NCBI GenBank assembly: GCA_025024175.1
Contig: QCXZ01000003.1
Coordinates: forward strand, 22,402,392 to 22,466,391
Origin: Rhyzopertha dominica
Lineage: Eukaryota; Arthropoda; Insecta; Coleoptera; Bostrichidae
Direction of reading: 5' to 3'
DNA: 64,000 nucleotides
Below the pieces are notes generated by a model. The model saw only the letters and a program-made list of their open reading frames with translations, had not been told where the DNA came from and did no database searches. Both the position numbers and the translations under genes were made by a program. This document shows positions 13,201-24,400 of the stretch, one piece after another (position 1 is the stretch's first letter; each line of letters begins with the position of its first letter).

Positions 13201-15284
13201 TACCATTGTTCAAGAAAGGCATTTACAATATCACAAATACTGTACTTTTAGTACATTTATTTTGTAATATAAATTTGTGTATTGTTAATGTCTACCTTGC
13301 AATATTTTGAAATTCATTTTACAAGGTGCTAAGTAGCCCCAACAGAATGGTATACAATATGTGTACAGATATAATAGGCCTTATGAAAACAAAAAGAAAA
13401 AAGTATGGATTTTTCGTAATAGATTGTTTTCTGTTGATTATTTAATTGGTTGCAAATAAAGAAAAAGTACAAAAACTGGGCATCCTTAATTATTACTCTT
13501 GTCTTCCTACTCTTTATTCAGTAAATTTTTAAGCTGCTTAATAGTTTTTTATATTTTTGTGTAGTAAAGTCAGAAGTACTGTAAAAATAATACTGTTTCA
13601 TCAGTTTGCGGGAATTGGGAGTGTGTTGTCTTATAATCATTAGTGCTGAATATTTGTGAAGCTGAATTTAGTACAATATTTAATATCGGCATATTCAGTT
13701 TTTTCTCCATAGGTACACATCCTTTACAAATAAAGCTGTAAAACAGACTTCTAAAACTGATCCGACGTGGACAGTAAAAAAAAATGTTTTCTGCGAAGCA
13801 CCATATTTGTATTCTAAAAAAGGATAATTTTTTTAATGTTCCATTTCTAATTATTGTCATGGTGTTTGTTTAGTTAGATTTGTTTTATAAACAATACGAG
13901 GAATGCATACTGTTACCTATATGTACTCACATAAGCAGTTTTTACATATTACTACTTCCTCAGCAGTAAAGGGTTATAGAATCAATTGTTCATGTTTTTG
14001 TGGCTTACATGGTCTTTTGGAATATAGACAAGCCACATTTATAACCTCTCTTTAAAAATACACAAAGTTTGTTCAAGAAGGTATACAGCTACATAATGTC
14101 AGGATAACTGCAAGCTGCTATAAGACCTTTTTGCAGTGAGAAATTGCTTTTTTTGATACATGGATTAAAACTTTCTTAGTCTTTAAAAATTGCCAGATGA
14201 CATGCATAATTTTTATGTTTATGTTTGATAATAATAGGTTTATTGCTTACAATGATAGATGTACAATAAATACAGTTTGCAATACTCCTGTTTTAACAGA
14301 TGGCCTGCCGTTCTAGCAACGCAACTGCTGTAAAAAGACCGCACACCCCTAAAGGTTTTAACGCTGGACTTTCTCGGAATCGTTGCCCTGAATACAACAA
14401 ATGGGCTAGAGAGAAACCATATGTCCATTTCAAAAGATACCAATCATAAGCTTTCATAGTCTAATGGGACAATTAATAGTAGATGTTTGCATTTGCAGGT
14501 ACTATGTAGATATAAGTTTCGTGATTGATATGTTAAATTTATCAATATATCTGAAATAATAACAGAAAAAATATAGGTTATTAGAGTTAATTGACGTTAT
14601 TTCCTGTTTTAGGTAATGTCTTCATTTACCCTGTTATACTGATAAGAATAAGAAATTCATTCTTTTTACTTTAAAAAGTCGCCTTTCAATATTCATAACC
14701 GGTACCTACCAAAAACTCAAATCACGAAAAAATGTACAGGTGTAATACAAATCTTTTAGGCCTAGCTTATTTTCAAATCACTGTGTATAGTAGTAATTCG
14801 TTTGGTAATATAAGCATTTTTAGGTATTATAGTAGCCTAGTTCCTTTTCTTAGCATGTAGATATGAAAGAATTTTATAAATATATACAGAACAAGCACTT
14901 GTATATTGTATATTGTAATTTGATAAAAAAGATATTGTCATGTATACCACGTTCACATTATAACTTGTAAAAAGTAATATTTAAAATGAAAGTGAATTAC
15001 TTGCATTACACTGCTGTGATGTAGAAATTTCTTCATGTACCTAAATCTTCTTACTTAGGATTTCTGAGTACCTTAGAGCATACTCAGTGATAGTATATAG
15101 GCAGGAGAACACTTTCTTCGGCCAACTCAAAAGAAGTTTAGAATTTAAAGTATATAGGTACACACGATTCTAATTTGTTCGAAAGTTCAAAAACAATATG
15201 ATATGTTGCTCAATATCCACATATATATTTGAACTACAAACCACCTAATTTTTACAGTATTGGAAAAACAACTAGGTACCTATA
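10236..15284 (+). other. Probable 3' UTR of gene A followed by intergenic DNA
   Basis: This is AT-rich sequence with several AATAAA hexamers (for example near 12,311, 12,480 and 13,456), any of which could end the upstream transcript. I see no other convincing gene. ORFs on the minus strand at 11,043-11,291 and 13,570-13,860 have no motifs. Confidence 0.35.
14300..14449 (+). CDS. Small orphan ORF, 49 codons, doubtful
   Basis: An ATG directly follows a pyrimidine-rich TTTTAACAG and opens a 49-codon frame ending TAA. The peptide contains RPHTPKGFNAGL and CPEYNKWAREKPYVHFKRY. Its composition is less AT-biased than the surroundings and looks protein-like. It is out of phase with the visible exons of gene A, so it is not simply an alternative last exon. 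It could be a relic of a mobile element. I do not recognise it. Confidence 0.2.
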   Translation: MACRSSNATAVKRPHTPKGFNAGLSRNRCPEYNKWAREKPYVHFKRYQS

Positions 15285-16050
15285 CAGGGTGTTCACGCTA
15301 ACAGTCTACAATAGCTAACTTTTTTATTTGAAATCCTAGCATAATGGTTTAAATGGGAAAGTTTCTTGATTTTTTGTGAAGAATTTGCTGGTGTTTACAA
15401 AAAAAAACAATTAAACATCATCTGTCAAAGATGTTGACTACAAGTTTGTTATTTTAAATAGAACGACCCCACTTTTTATAGCGCATTCAATTAAGGGCGT
15501 CGAATTAAATAAATAAGTATTAAGGTACCAACACCCTACTGTCATTTGTTTTTGAGATATCTCAGGTAATATGATTTGTGTTCACAAAACAGTCTACAAT
15601 AGCTAATTTTTTTATTTGAAATCGTAGAATGATGTTCAATTGTTTTTTTGTAAACACCATCAAATTCTTCACAAAAAATCAAGAAACTTTCCCATTTAAA
15701 CCACTATGCTACGATTTCAAATAAAAAAGTTAGCTATTGTAGACTGTTTCGTGAACACTAATCAGATTACCTGAGATATTTCAAAAACAAATGACTATAG
15801 GGTGTTGGTACCTTAATACTTTTTTATTTAATTCGATGCCCTTAATCGAATGCACTATAAAAAGTGGGGTCGTTCTATTTAAAATAACGAACTTGTAGTC
15901 AATGTCTTTGACGGATGATGTTCAATTGTTTTTTTTGTAAACACCATCAAATTCTTCACAAAAAATCAAGAAACTTTCCCATTTAAACCACTATGCTACG
16001 ATTTCAAATAAAAAAGTTAACTATTGTAGACTGTTAGCGTGAACACCCTG
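15285..16050. mobile_element. Palindromic mariner-type MITE
   Basis: The element begins CAGGGTGTTCACGCTAACAG and ends with its complement, flanked by TATA on both sides (TA target duplication). Nearly the whole 766 bp folds back on itself. The block beginning TCTACAATAGCTAACTTTTT recurs inside at about 15,592 and, inverted, at about 15,730 and 16,010, so the interior contains a second nested inverted repeat. No coding capacity. Confidence 0.75.
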
Positions 16051-16269
16051 TATATTATGGTAGACTCAAATAATAATACGCTGCTTTCGTAAATTTGTTA
16101 TAACTATAAATATGATTCTTACAACGACTTAAAATACGATTAGATACACTGATTTATCACTGGTAAAATAAAATAAAATGTTTGATTTCATTACTTTTTT
16201 TCTACATTTTAAGTTTAGAGGTGAAGTATACTATTTGCAGAAAAGTATTTATTTTAGGGCTGTGCCTTC

Positions 16270-16453
16270 GGCTTGACCTTACGGAGATTACCTATTGATC
16301 TCTTTTCATGAACGAGTGTCATTACCTACCTTATCATGCTGCGGAAGCTACTCGTGAGCGGGTAAAGTCCCCACTTATCCCCTTCTTAGACCTTCTAGCC
16401 GGCTAGGAGCGGGGAGCGGTGGCAACACTAGCGCGTCGCTCATTCCTCAGTAC
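16270..16453 (+). repeat. DIRS left inverted terminal repeat
   Basis: Starts GGCTTGACCTTACGGAGATT and ends CATTCCTCAGTAC. It is the near-perfect reverse complement of 27,613-27,796, with small differences in the segment around the CTAGCCGGCTAG palindrome. Confidence 0.9.
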
Positions 16454-16681
16454 GCTGTTGTTTCTCGAGTAGTGAACAGTGTTGTCTCTCAGTTCGTAAT
16501 TTTCTTTTACGACTGACTAGCGTTAACGCTTTTGTAGCGTTCGGATTGTGTTATTTATCTTTCAGATTCCCAGTGCGGGATTCCAGGTAGAAAGGTAAGT
16601 TATTTTTATTTTTCTAGCTTATATGTTGTAGGAAGCTACGTGGTGTTCGGACCGCGAAGTTTTTCGTTGTGGGCTTTTGGA

Positions 16682-17000
16682 GCTGGGTGTTCTGCCATTT
16701 CGCAGACGCTTAGCTTCGCAACGTGGCCATAGGCGTTTTTAGCCACAACGATCGTTGTCGGCTTCCCAGCCGCAGACGCTCGGCTGTTCAGCCGCAGCCG
16801 CAGCCGTTTGGCTCTTGAGCCGCAGACGCAGCCGATCGGCTCGTCAGCGCAACCGCTGGGTGTTCTGCCATTTCGCAGACGCTTAGCTTTGCAACGTGGC
16901 CGTAGGCGTTTTTAGCCACAACGATCGTTGTCGGCTTCCCAGCCGCAGACGCTCGGCTCTTCAGCCGCAGCCGTTCGGCTCATAAGCCGCAGACGCAGCC
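16682..17000 (+). repeat. GC-rich 173-bp direct repeat in the DIRS leader
   Basis: The segment starting GCTGGGTGTTCTGCCATTTC at 16,682 repeats at 16,855 with only a few changes. Short CAGCCGCAG/GACGCTCGGCT sub-repeats lie inside. It sits between the left terminal repeat and the gag start. The open frame through it (16,928-17,173) is a by-product of codon-periodic repeats and is not called a gene. Confidence 0.7.
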
Positions 17001-17328
17001 GATCGGCTCGTCAGCGCAACCGCTGCCGTCAGGCTCGTCAGCCGCAGCCGTCTGGGTTTGCTGGGTTGGTAGCGCCTTGGTTGAGTGCAACCTCGCTGCG
17101 TGAGGGTAGCGACCTCCTGCAGGAACGTAACATTGCCTTAGAACTTTGTATACCTTCTAGTGCCACCCCTTAGATCTTAGACCTTGGGTGCATTCTTGCA
17201 CCCTTTCAAAGGGTTATCGCTTTTAAGGTTGGCCATCGTTGCGTTCTGCGAATCTTTTAATATAGCCGATTTTTTTTTGCTCACGGGGCCATTCTTACGA
17301 GTTTCTAACTCCACTCTCTGTCCTCTAG

Positions 17329-17408
17329 ATGGCATTTCCAAACGACTTCGTTAGAGTTGGCGATTTGCTCAATGAGTCAGCAGGGGATGAAAAGGAGAAC
17401 GAAGTGCT
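17329..17408 (+). pseudogene. DIRS gag, 5' fragment
   Basis: The ATG at 17,329 follows the leader and opens 27 codons (beginning MAFPNDFVRVGDLLN) before the foldback element interrupts it at 17,409. The frame continues at 22,899 after the insertion, and the 9-bp target duplication CGAAGTGCT is present on both sides. This shows the two pieces were once one gene. Confidence 0.75.
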
Positions 17409-17599
17409 GGGTGCGTTAAGCTGGCCCGGCAGTTTTTCATTTTTCAAAATATTTTTACACAACTGAAGAATGCTAGGCAAATGCTAGCGAATGCTGTCAT
17501 TTATAAGAAAAATGCTAGGTAAATAAGGTAAAAAAAAATAATTTAATTTTCCGGGCCAACTTAACGACAGCCCGGACATATTAAATATTTACAAAAATT

Positions 17600-18770
17600 T
17601 TTTGCTACATATAGAATGCTAGCGAAATGCTAGCGAATGCTGGGGTTTATTTCAAAAATGCTACGTAAATAAAGCCGTACGGATAACTCAAAGTTGCCGG
17701 GCCAACTTAACGCCAGCCCGGACCTGATTATTTTTTGCAGTTTTTGTCATCAGTCCATGAATGCTAGCGAAATGCTGGCGAATGCTGGGGTTTATTTCAA
17801 AAATGCTATGTAAATAAGGCCGTACGGATAACTTAAAGTTGCTGGGCCTAAATAACGCCAGCCCGGACCTGGTTATTTTTTTTTGCAGTTTTTGTCATCA
17901 GTCCATGAATGCTAGCGAAATGCTGGCGAATGCTGGGGTTTATTTCAAAAATGCTATGTAAATAAGGCCGTACGGATAACTTAAAGTTGCTGGGCCTAAT
18001 TAACGCCAGCCCGGACCTGGTTATTTTTTTTGCAGTTTTTGTCATCAGTCCATGAATGCTAGCGAAATGCTGGCGAATGCTGGGGTTTATTTCAAAAAAT
18101 GCTATGTAAATAAGGCCGTACGGATAACTTAAAGTTGCCGGGCCTAAATAACGCTAGCCCGGACCTGGTTATTTTTTTTGCAGTTTTTGTCATCAGTCCA
18201 TGAATGCTAGCGAAATGGTGGCGAATGCTGGGGTTTATTTCAAAAATGCTATGTAAATAAGGCCATACGGATAACTTAAAAATGCTGGGCCTAAATAACG
18301 CCATCCCGGACCTGGTTATTTTTTGCAGTTTTTGTCATCAGTCCGTGAATGCTAGCGAAATGCTGGCGAATGCTGGGGTTTATTTCAAAAATGCTATGTA
18401 AATAAGGCCATACGGATAACTTAAAGATATTGGGCCTAAATAACGCCAGCCCGGACCTGGTTATTTTTTGCAGTTTTTGTCATCAGTCCGTGAATGCTAG
18501 CGAAATGCTGGCGAATGCTAGGACTTATTTCAAAAATGCTATGTAAATAAGGCCCTACGGATAACTTAAAGTTGCCGGGCCATCTTCAGCTCTCACTTCC
18601 TAAATGCCAGCAAGAAACTGTTTGTCATTACAATTTTTATAATCATTCCATTAATGCTAGCGAATGCTGGGATTTGTTTGAAAAATAAGGCGTAAATAAC
18701 TGCCGGTCTATCTTAACGTCAACCCGGTCCTGATTTTTTGCACTTTATATCATCAGTCTGTGAATCAAAA
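17600..18770 (+). repeat. FB1 left arm, about eight tandem units of ~147 bp
   Basis: Each unit has the order GAATGCTAGCGAAATGCTGG, GGGGTTTATTTC, AAATGCTATGTAAATAAGGC, CGTACGGATAACTTAAAG, then a CGGGCC...TAACGCCAGCCCGGACCT block. The last block resembles the element terminus. Units decay toward the loop. Short GCTAGCGAAAT/GCTGGCGAAT sub-repeats lie within each unit. Confidence 0.9.
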
Positions 18771-19189
18771 TAAAAACATAAACAATAAANAAATTNTTAT
18801 TAACGAGAAAGGTACTTCTAATTGTTTTTTTTGGCGCAACCCAATATACGTATTGTCACAACTGTTTGGTTTCAAATTTGAATCCATGACAGTTTAGTCA
18901 CTTTGACATTAAAAAAATATTATTATTATTTATGTCAGAACAATTATGCCTTTTCTCCAAATTCCTTTATTCTAAATACAGTAATCAGTTTCGAAGTAAT
19001 TAATGCAACTCCATCCTCGGACCATCGGTTACAAAAAGAAGCATAGATCTACATACATTTAAATTTTACAATCAATTTAGCTTACAATAAACCATTGTCA
19101 TTCTGACGTTATTAATTTAACATAAATATCATTGCCACCTGAACGGTAAACTTTTTCTGAAAGAGACTGTTAATTAGTGAAGCAGGTTC

Positions 19190-20640
19190 AAAATTTACTT
19201 GAGAATTTTGATGTTATTACGTCAGAACATTTATCGGATCCTATTATTTCTAAAATTTCTAATGAATTTAGTAATTGGCCCTTTTGCTCAATATGTAAAA
19301 TATCAAAATCAGTATCTAAAAGCAAATAATTTTGTGCTAATCGCCTTGATCTTAAATGTTCTTTTATTCTTGTTTTACAATGTTTTTAAAGTTCCACCTA
19401 TACATACACAGTTACAGTCATCGCATCGTAATTTGTACACCCCTCATTTATCCATCATTGGTACTATATCTTTATTATTAAATATAGCTTTTTCCAAAAT
19501 TAAGGCAGGTTTAAAAATAATTAATATATTATCTTTATTTAAAATATCTTTAATTTTGCTGCTAAAGTTACCGACATAAGAAATATTTTTTAATACATTG
19601 CAAAACATTCATTTTTGGAAAATATTCATATATTAATTTATTATATAATTTCTTATTTAATAATTTATCAACTATTTTTGTTTTTACGCCATTAATTTCT
19701 GCTATTTGTTTTATTATATTTGGCTCATTACTAAATTTGGTGTGATTTAAAGGTACTTTTATTAATCTATTTAAATTACTATCTAAAACAGCTATTTTGT
19801 GTTGCCATGGGTGCAAAGACTTACTGTGTACAGATAATCCTGTAGAAGTTGGTTTTCGAAATATATTAAATTCAATTTTAGAATTAACCTCTAATATATA
19901 AAAAATTAAATTGTTCTCACATTCAATTTCTACATCAAACTGAATATTAGATTTCTTAGTATTCAGGTGGTTAACAAATGTTTTCATTCTTCTAAATTAT
20001 CTGTCCAAATACCTAAAATATCACCCACATATCATTTGTAAAATAAAATTTTATTTCTGTAAATATTTGAATCATTCATGATATAATTGCTTTTATAACT
20101 GTCGACTTATACGTATATCAGCTAGAACGGGCGACAAAGGACTGCCCATTGGTAAAGATTCTTGGGCGTAAGTTACATTGATGTATTCGAAAAAATTTTG
20201 TTCCAGACAAATACGAAATAATTTTAATAAATCATCAGCTGTATCACTTGATAAATTGCTATTATAAAAAATTCATTTAGAATTGATAGTCTTTCATTAA
20301 CCGGGATTCTTGTATACAAATTTTTAACGTCTAACGAAAAAAATGTTGCGTTAAATGGGAGAAATTGTAAATTAATATTTTCTTTTATATATGAATTTAA
20401 AAAATTTTGTACATCATATGTAGGAGATTTTATATAAGATACCACTGGCTGAATAGGAATTAAATCAGGAATAGTGCTTTTTTTGTAATTTTAATAAACC
20501 ATACATTCTTGGTATTGTGGTATTATCTGGTGCAAATTTTTTGTTTACTTCTGGAGATATTAGTTGAATTTAGTGTTGTTTTAACTTGTCTGATATTAAA
20601 ATTATTGCTTTCCATAAAATTTTACTTCTTTTTATGGTAA
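19190..20640 (-). pseudogene. Penelope-like element relic (RT plus GIY-YIG)
   Basis: Read on the minus strand in order: PRMYGLLK (the PRxYGLPKxHK block), then an RT block with FFSLDVKNLYTRIPVNERL. Then come the post-catalytic block with NIQFDVEIECENNLIFYILE and FRKPTSTGLSVHSKSLHP, and finally a GIY-YIG endonuclease remnant: GVYKLRCDDCNCVCIGGT followed by RIKEHLRSRRLAQN. Frameshifts separate the blocks, and I did not find an intact catalytic YxDD. The order RT then GIY-YIG is diagnostic for Penelope-like retroelements. It occupies most of the FB1 loop. Confidence 0.8.
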
Positions 20641-20692
20641 TCTATCCTATTGAGATTAACTAAGTTATTGCCATTATCATTATTAAAAATAA

Positions 20693-22870
20693 CCAGGTCG
20701 GGGCCGGCGTTAAGCTGTCCGGCAACGTTAATTCATCCGTACGGTCTTATTTACATAGCATTTTTGAAATAAGCCCCAGCATTGGCCAGCATTTCGCTAG
20801 CATTCACGGACTGATGACAAAAACTGGAAAAAATAACCAGGTCCGGGCTGGCGTTATTTAGGCCCAGCATCTTTAAGTTATCCGTATGGCCTTATTTAAA
20901 TAGCATTTTTGAAATAAACCCCAGCATTCGCCAGTATTTCGCTAGCATTCACGGACTGATGACAAAAACTGCAAAAAATAACCAGGTCCGGGCTGGCGTT
21001 ATTTAGGCCCAGCATCTTTAAGTTATCCGTATGGCCTTATTTGCATAGCATTTTTGAAATAAACCCCAGCATTCGCCAGCATTTCGCTAGCATTCACGGA
21101 CTGATGACAAAAATTGCAAAAAAATAACCAAGTCCGGGCTGGCGTTATTTAGGCCCAGCATCTTTAAGTTATCCGTATGGCCTTATTTACATAGCATTTN
21201 TGAANTAAACCCCAGCATTCGCCAGCATTTCGCTAGCATTCACCGACTGATGACAAAAACTGCAAAAAAATAACCAGGTCCGGGCTGGCGTTATTTAGGC
21301 CCAGCATCTTTAAGTTATCCGTATGGCCTTATTTGCATAGCATTTTTTAAATAAACCCAANCATTCGCCAGCATTTCGCTAGCATTCACGGACTGATGAC
21401 AAAAACTGCAAAAAAATAACCAGGTCCGGCCTGGCGTTATTTAGGCCCGGCAACTTTAAGTTATCCGTACGGCCTTATTTACATAGCATTTTTGAAATAA
21501 ACCCCAGCATTCGCCAGCATTTCGCTAGCATTCACCGACTGATGACAAAAACTGCAAAAAATAACCAGGTCCGGGCTGGCGTTATTTAGGCCCAGCATCT
21601 TTAAGTTATCCGTATGGCCTTATTTGCATAGCATTTTTTAAATAAACCCAAACATTCGCCAGTTCGCTAGCATTCACGGACTGATGACAAAAACTGCAAA
21701 AAAATAACCAGGTCCGGCCTGGCGTTATTTAGGCCCGGCAACTTTAAGTTATCCGTACGGCCTTATTTACATAGCATTTTTGAAATAAACCCCAGCATTC
21801 GCCAGCATTTCGCTAGCATTCATGGACTGATGACAAAAACTTAAAATAATAACCAGGTCCGGGCTGGCGTTATTTAGGCCGGGCAACTTTAAGTTATCCG
21901 TACGGCCTTATTTACATAGCATTTTTGAAATAAACCCCAGCATTCGCCAGCATTTCGCTAGCATTCATGGACTGATGACAAAAACTTAAAATAATAACCA
22001 GGTCCGGGCTGGCGTTATTTAGGCCGGGCAACTTTAAGTTATCCGTACGGCCTTATTTACATAGAATTTTTGAAATAAACCCCAGCATTCGCCAGCATTT
22101 CGCTAGCATTCATGGACTGATGACAAAAACTCAAAATAATAACCAGGTCCGGGCTGGCGTTATTTAGGCCGGGCAACTTTAAGTTATCCGTACGGCCTTA
22201 TTTACATAGCATTTTTGAAATAAACCCCAGCATTCGCCAGCATTTCGCTAGCATTCATGGACTGATGACAAAAACTTAAAATAATAACCAAGTCCGGGCT
22301 GGCGTTATTTAGGCCGGGCAACTTTAAGTTATCCGTACGGCCTTATTTACATAGCATTTTTGAAATAAACCCCAGCATTCGTCAGCATTTCGCTAGCATT
22401 CACGGACTGATGACAAAAACTGCAAAAAAATAACCAGGTCCGGGCTGGCGTTATTTAGGCCCGGCAACTTTAAGTTATCCGTACGGCCTTATTTACATAG
22501 CATTTTTGAAATAAACCCCAGCATTCGCCAGCATTTCGCTAGCATTCATGGACTGATGACAAAAACTGCAAAAAATAACCAGGTCCGGGCTGGCGTTAAG
22601 TTGGCCCGGCAACTTTGAGTTATCCGTACGGCTTTATTTACCTAGCATTTTTGAAATAAACCCCAGCATTCGCTAGCATTTCGCTAGCATTCTATATGTA
22701 GCAAAAAATTTTTGTAAATATTTAATATGTCCGGGCTGTCGTTAAGTTGGCCCGGAAAATTAAATTATTTTTTTTTACCTTATTTACCTAGCATTTTTCT
22801 TATAAATGACAGCATTCGCTAGCATTTGCCTAGCATTCTTCAGTTGTGTAAAAATATTTTGAAAAATGAA
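20693..22870 (-). repeat. FB1 right arm, about fourteen tandem units of ~147 bp
   Basis: The same unit as the left arm, reverse-complemented. At least two unit subtypes alternate (GGCCCAGCATCTTTAAG versus GGCCGGGCAACTTTAAG), which suggests local duplication of groups of units. The array ends in 200 bp of terminal sequence that matches the left end closely, including the GAATGCTAGGCAAATGCTAG block. Confidence 0.9.
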
Positions 22871-22898
22871 AAACTGCCGGGCCAGCTTAACGCACCCC

Positions 22899-24400
22899 GA
22901 AGTGCTGGAGAGGTTGAAACTGTTAGCCCAAGAGTATTTGCCCGACGGGTGGACAGAGTGGAAAGTGTCACAATTGTCGAAGGGGCAGCTGCTGGGTGAT
23001 CCAATGGACCCTTTGATCTTGAACAAAATAAGGTTTGCCCTTCCTACTATTGGGATAGTGAAGGCCTTTCTCCCGGACGCAACTCATTTGTCGGAAAACA
23101 CATACAGAGATATCAAGGTGTCTATGTTAGAATGGCCCTTCTGCAGGGCCTTGATCATTAGTCCACCGGTTGTTGCCAATAAGATTAGGGGATCTGCGGT
23201 GCAGACAGAAATCTTTAATCAGGCTATTAAAAGCTTAAAGCCCTTGTTGATGTCGAGACAAGAAGTCTCAGACCAATTAGGCGAGTCAGTATCCGAGTTC
23301 GATTCGGAGGAGGACACGTCGGACTCGCATAGGAAACGCCGCAGGCAGTCCTTAAAAGGAAGGGCCGTAAAGAAGGCTAAAATGGATCGTGTGAGCAGCT
23401 TAGAAAACAGAATGGAATCTATGTTTGCTACAGTGTGCGCTCGTCTTGATGCCTTAACGAGGAATACCTTATCAGCAGGAGAGTCATCAGCTGGAGAAGA
23501 AGATGAGTCTGTTGACATCATTTCAGACGTTGAGAGCTCCCAAACCTGGCAAGCGCCAGAATTAGATATTGTAGATCCTCCAGATCTAAATTTTTTGCCA
23601 GAAGTTAGGGAGGCGGATCCAACCGTTCCGGAGCCGACTCCGGTTATTAAATCAGAGGGTATTACCTGTCAAAGGTTCGGACTGGAGTCCTTGAACAAGA
23701 TTATATATAAAGACGTGCAAAAGCGGTTACAAGCAGCACCAGTGTTTGGAGCTCTCAAGGTCAATAGCCAGCTGGGAAGCCTGGCTGTCAAATCCTTTGC
23801 TTCTAATTTATTATTTAAGCTGGATGACACTAGGCACGATTTGCCATGGTCTTCTCAATCAGAGGAAAGCTTTGGCTGAAGCCTTAAAGAATATGGCAGC
23901 TAGGTATCCCGAAGTAGCAAATGATATTAGATTGATATTAAACGATTCTAAATCCGCCTTTAGATCGTATTCGGATGACTTGTTGCAGTTTGTTTGTGCC
24001 CACAGAGCTGAGGCTATTGGATATAGGCGGTAAGCCTTTAAAACTAAATCTGACTTCCAGTCAGCTAAGTTAAATCAAATTCCTCCATCGGCCACACACC
24101 TTTTTGATGAGGCTAAGTTATCGGAATTTCTTAAAGAGCAGGGAGGCTTTTTTCGTGTGTTTCCTCCAAGATCAGATAGAACTAGGACCAAATCTCTTAC
24201 CTCACGGCAAGAGGGTCGTTCAGGCCAGCGTAAACTGCCTTCTAGATCAAAATCTTCAAAGCCTAGGGGTTCATCTTGGCGAGTTTCTGTTCCATGTCCT
24301 TCTTTGGCTTCTTCATCCAAGAATCGCCGAGAAAATCAAGGTAGTCATTCAAGAAGGACTGACAAATCACGGCGTCGAGCTAATGAGAGGAATTTTTGAC
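22899..24400 (+). pseudogene. DIRS gag, main part, frameshifted
   Basis: The frame resumes at the target duplication (EVLERLKLLAQEYL) and runs to a TGA at 23,877. A frameshift near 23,860 moves the reading to the frame with LAEALKNMAARYPEVANDI, up to 24,033. The C-terminal part, EAKLSEFLKEQGGFFRVF then RSDRTRTK, is in another frame to about 24,400. An acidic stretch followed by a basic KRRRQSLKGRAVKKAK segment near 23,330-23,390 looks like a nuclear localisation or nucleic-acid binding region. A coiled-coil-like ENRMESMFATVCARLDAL follows. DIRS gag proteins are poorly conserved, so the assignment rests mainly on position. Confidence 0.6.

Larger units (their letters stand above)
17409..22897. 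mobile_element. Foldback element FB1 with tandem-repeat arms
   Basis: The termini are GGGTGCGTTAAGCTGGCCCG and its complement at the right end. A 9-bp target duplication CGAAGTGCT lies at 17,400-17,408 and 22,898-22,906. The arms are tandem arrays in inverted orientation: about eight units on the left and about fourteen on the right. The loop (about 18,770-20,690) carries a Penelope-like relic. Drosophila FB elements, assigned to the MULE lineage, share long repeat-built inverted arms and 9-bp duplications; assigning FB1 to that lineage is inference, since no transposase is visible. Confidence 0.8.

Noticed and set aside
16928..17173. 81-codon R/Q-rich ORF in the DIRS leader
   Set aside because: It follows from GC-rich repeats with a period that keeps frames open; the first unit does not encode the same protein.
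20790..22560. Hammerhead ribozyme in FB1 units (each has CTGATGA and a TTTTTGAAAT block)
   Set aside because: The core is present, but no partner strand for stem III exists in the unit and stem II has a mismatch at its base, so the three-way junction cannot form.
17600..22870. FB1 or FB2 arrays as CRISPR arrays or centromeric satellite
   Set aside because: Units are ~147 bp with no unique spacers, occur in inverted arms, and are bounded by target duplications in a eukaryotic genome.
23219..23521. Minus-strand ORF over DIRS gag
   Set aside because: Shadow of the gag frame; no motif of its own.
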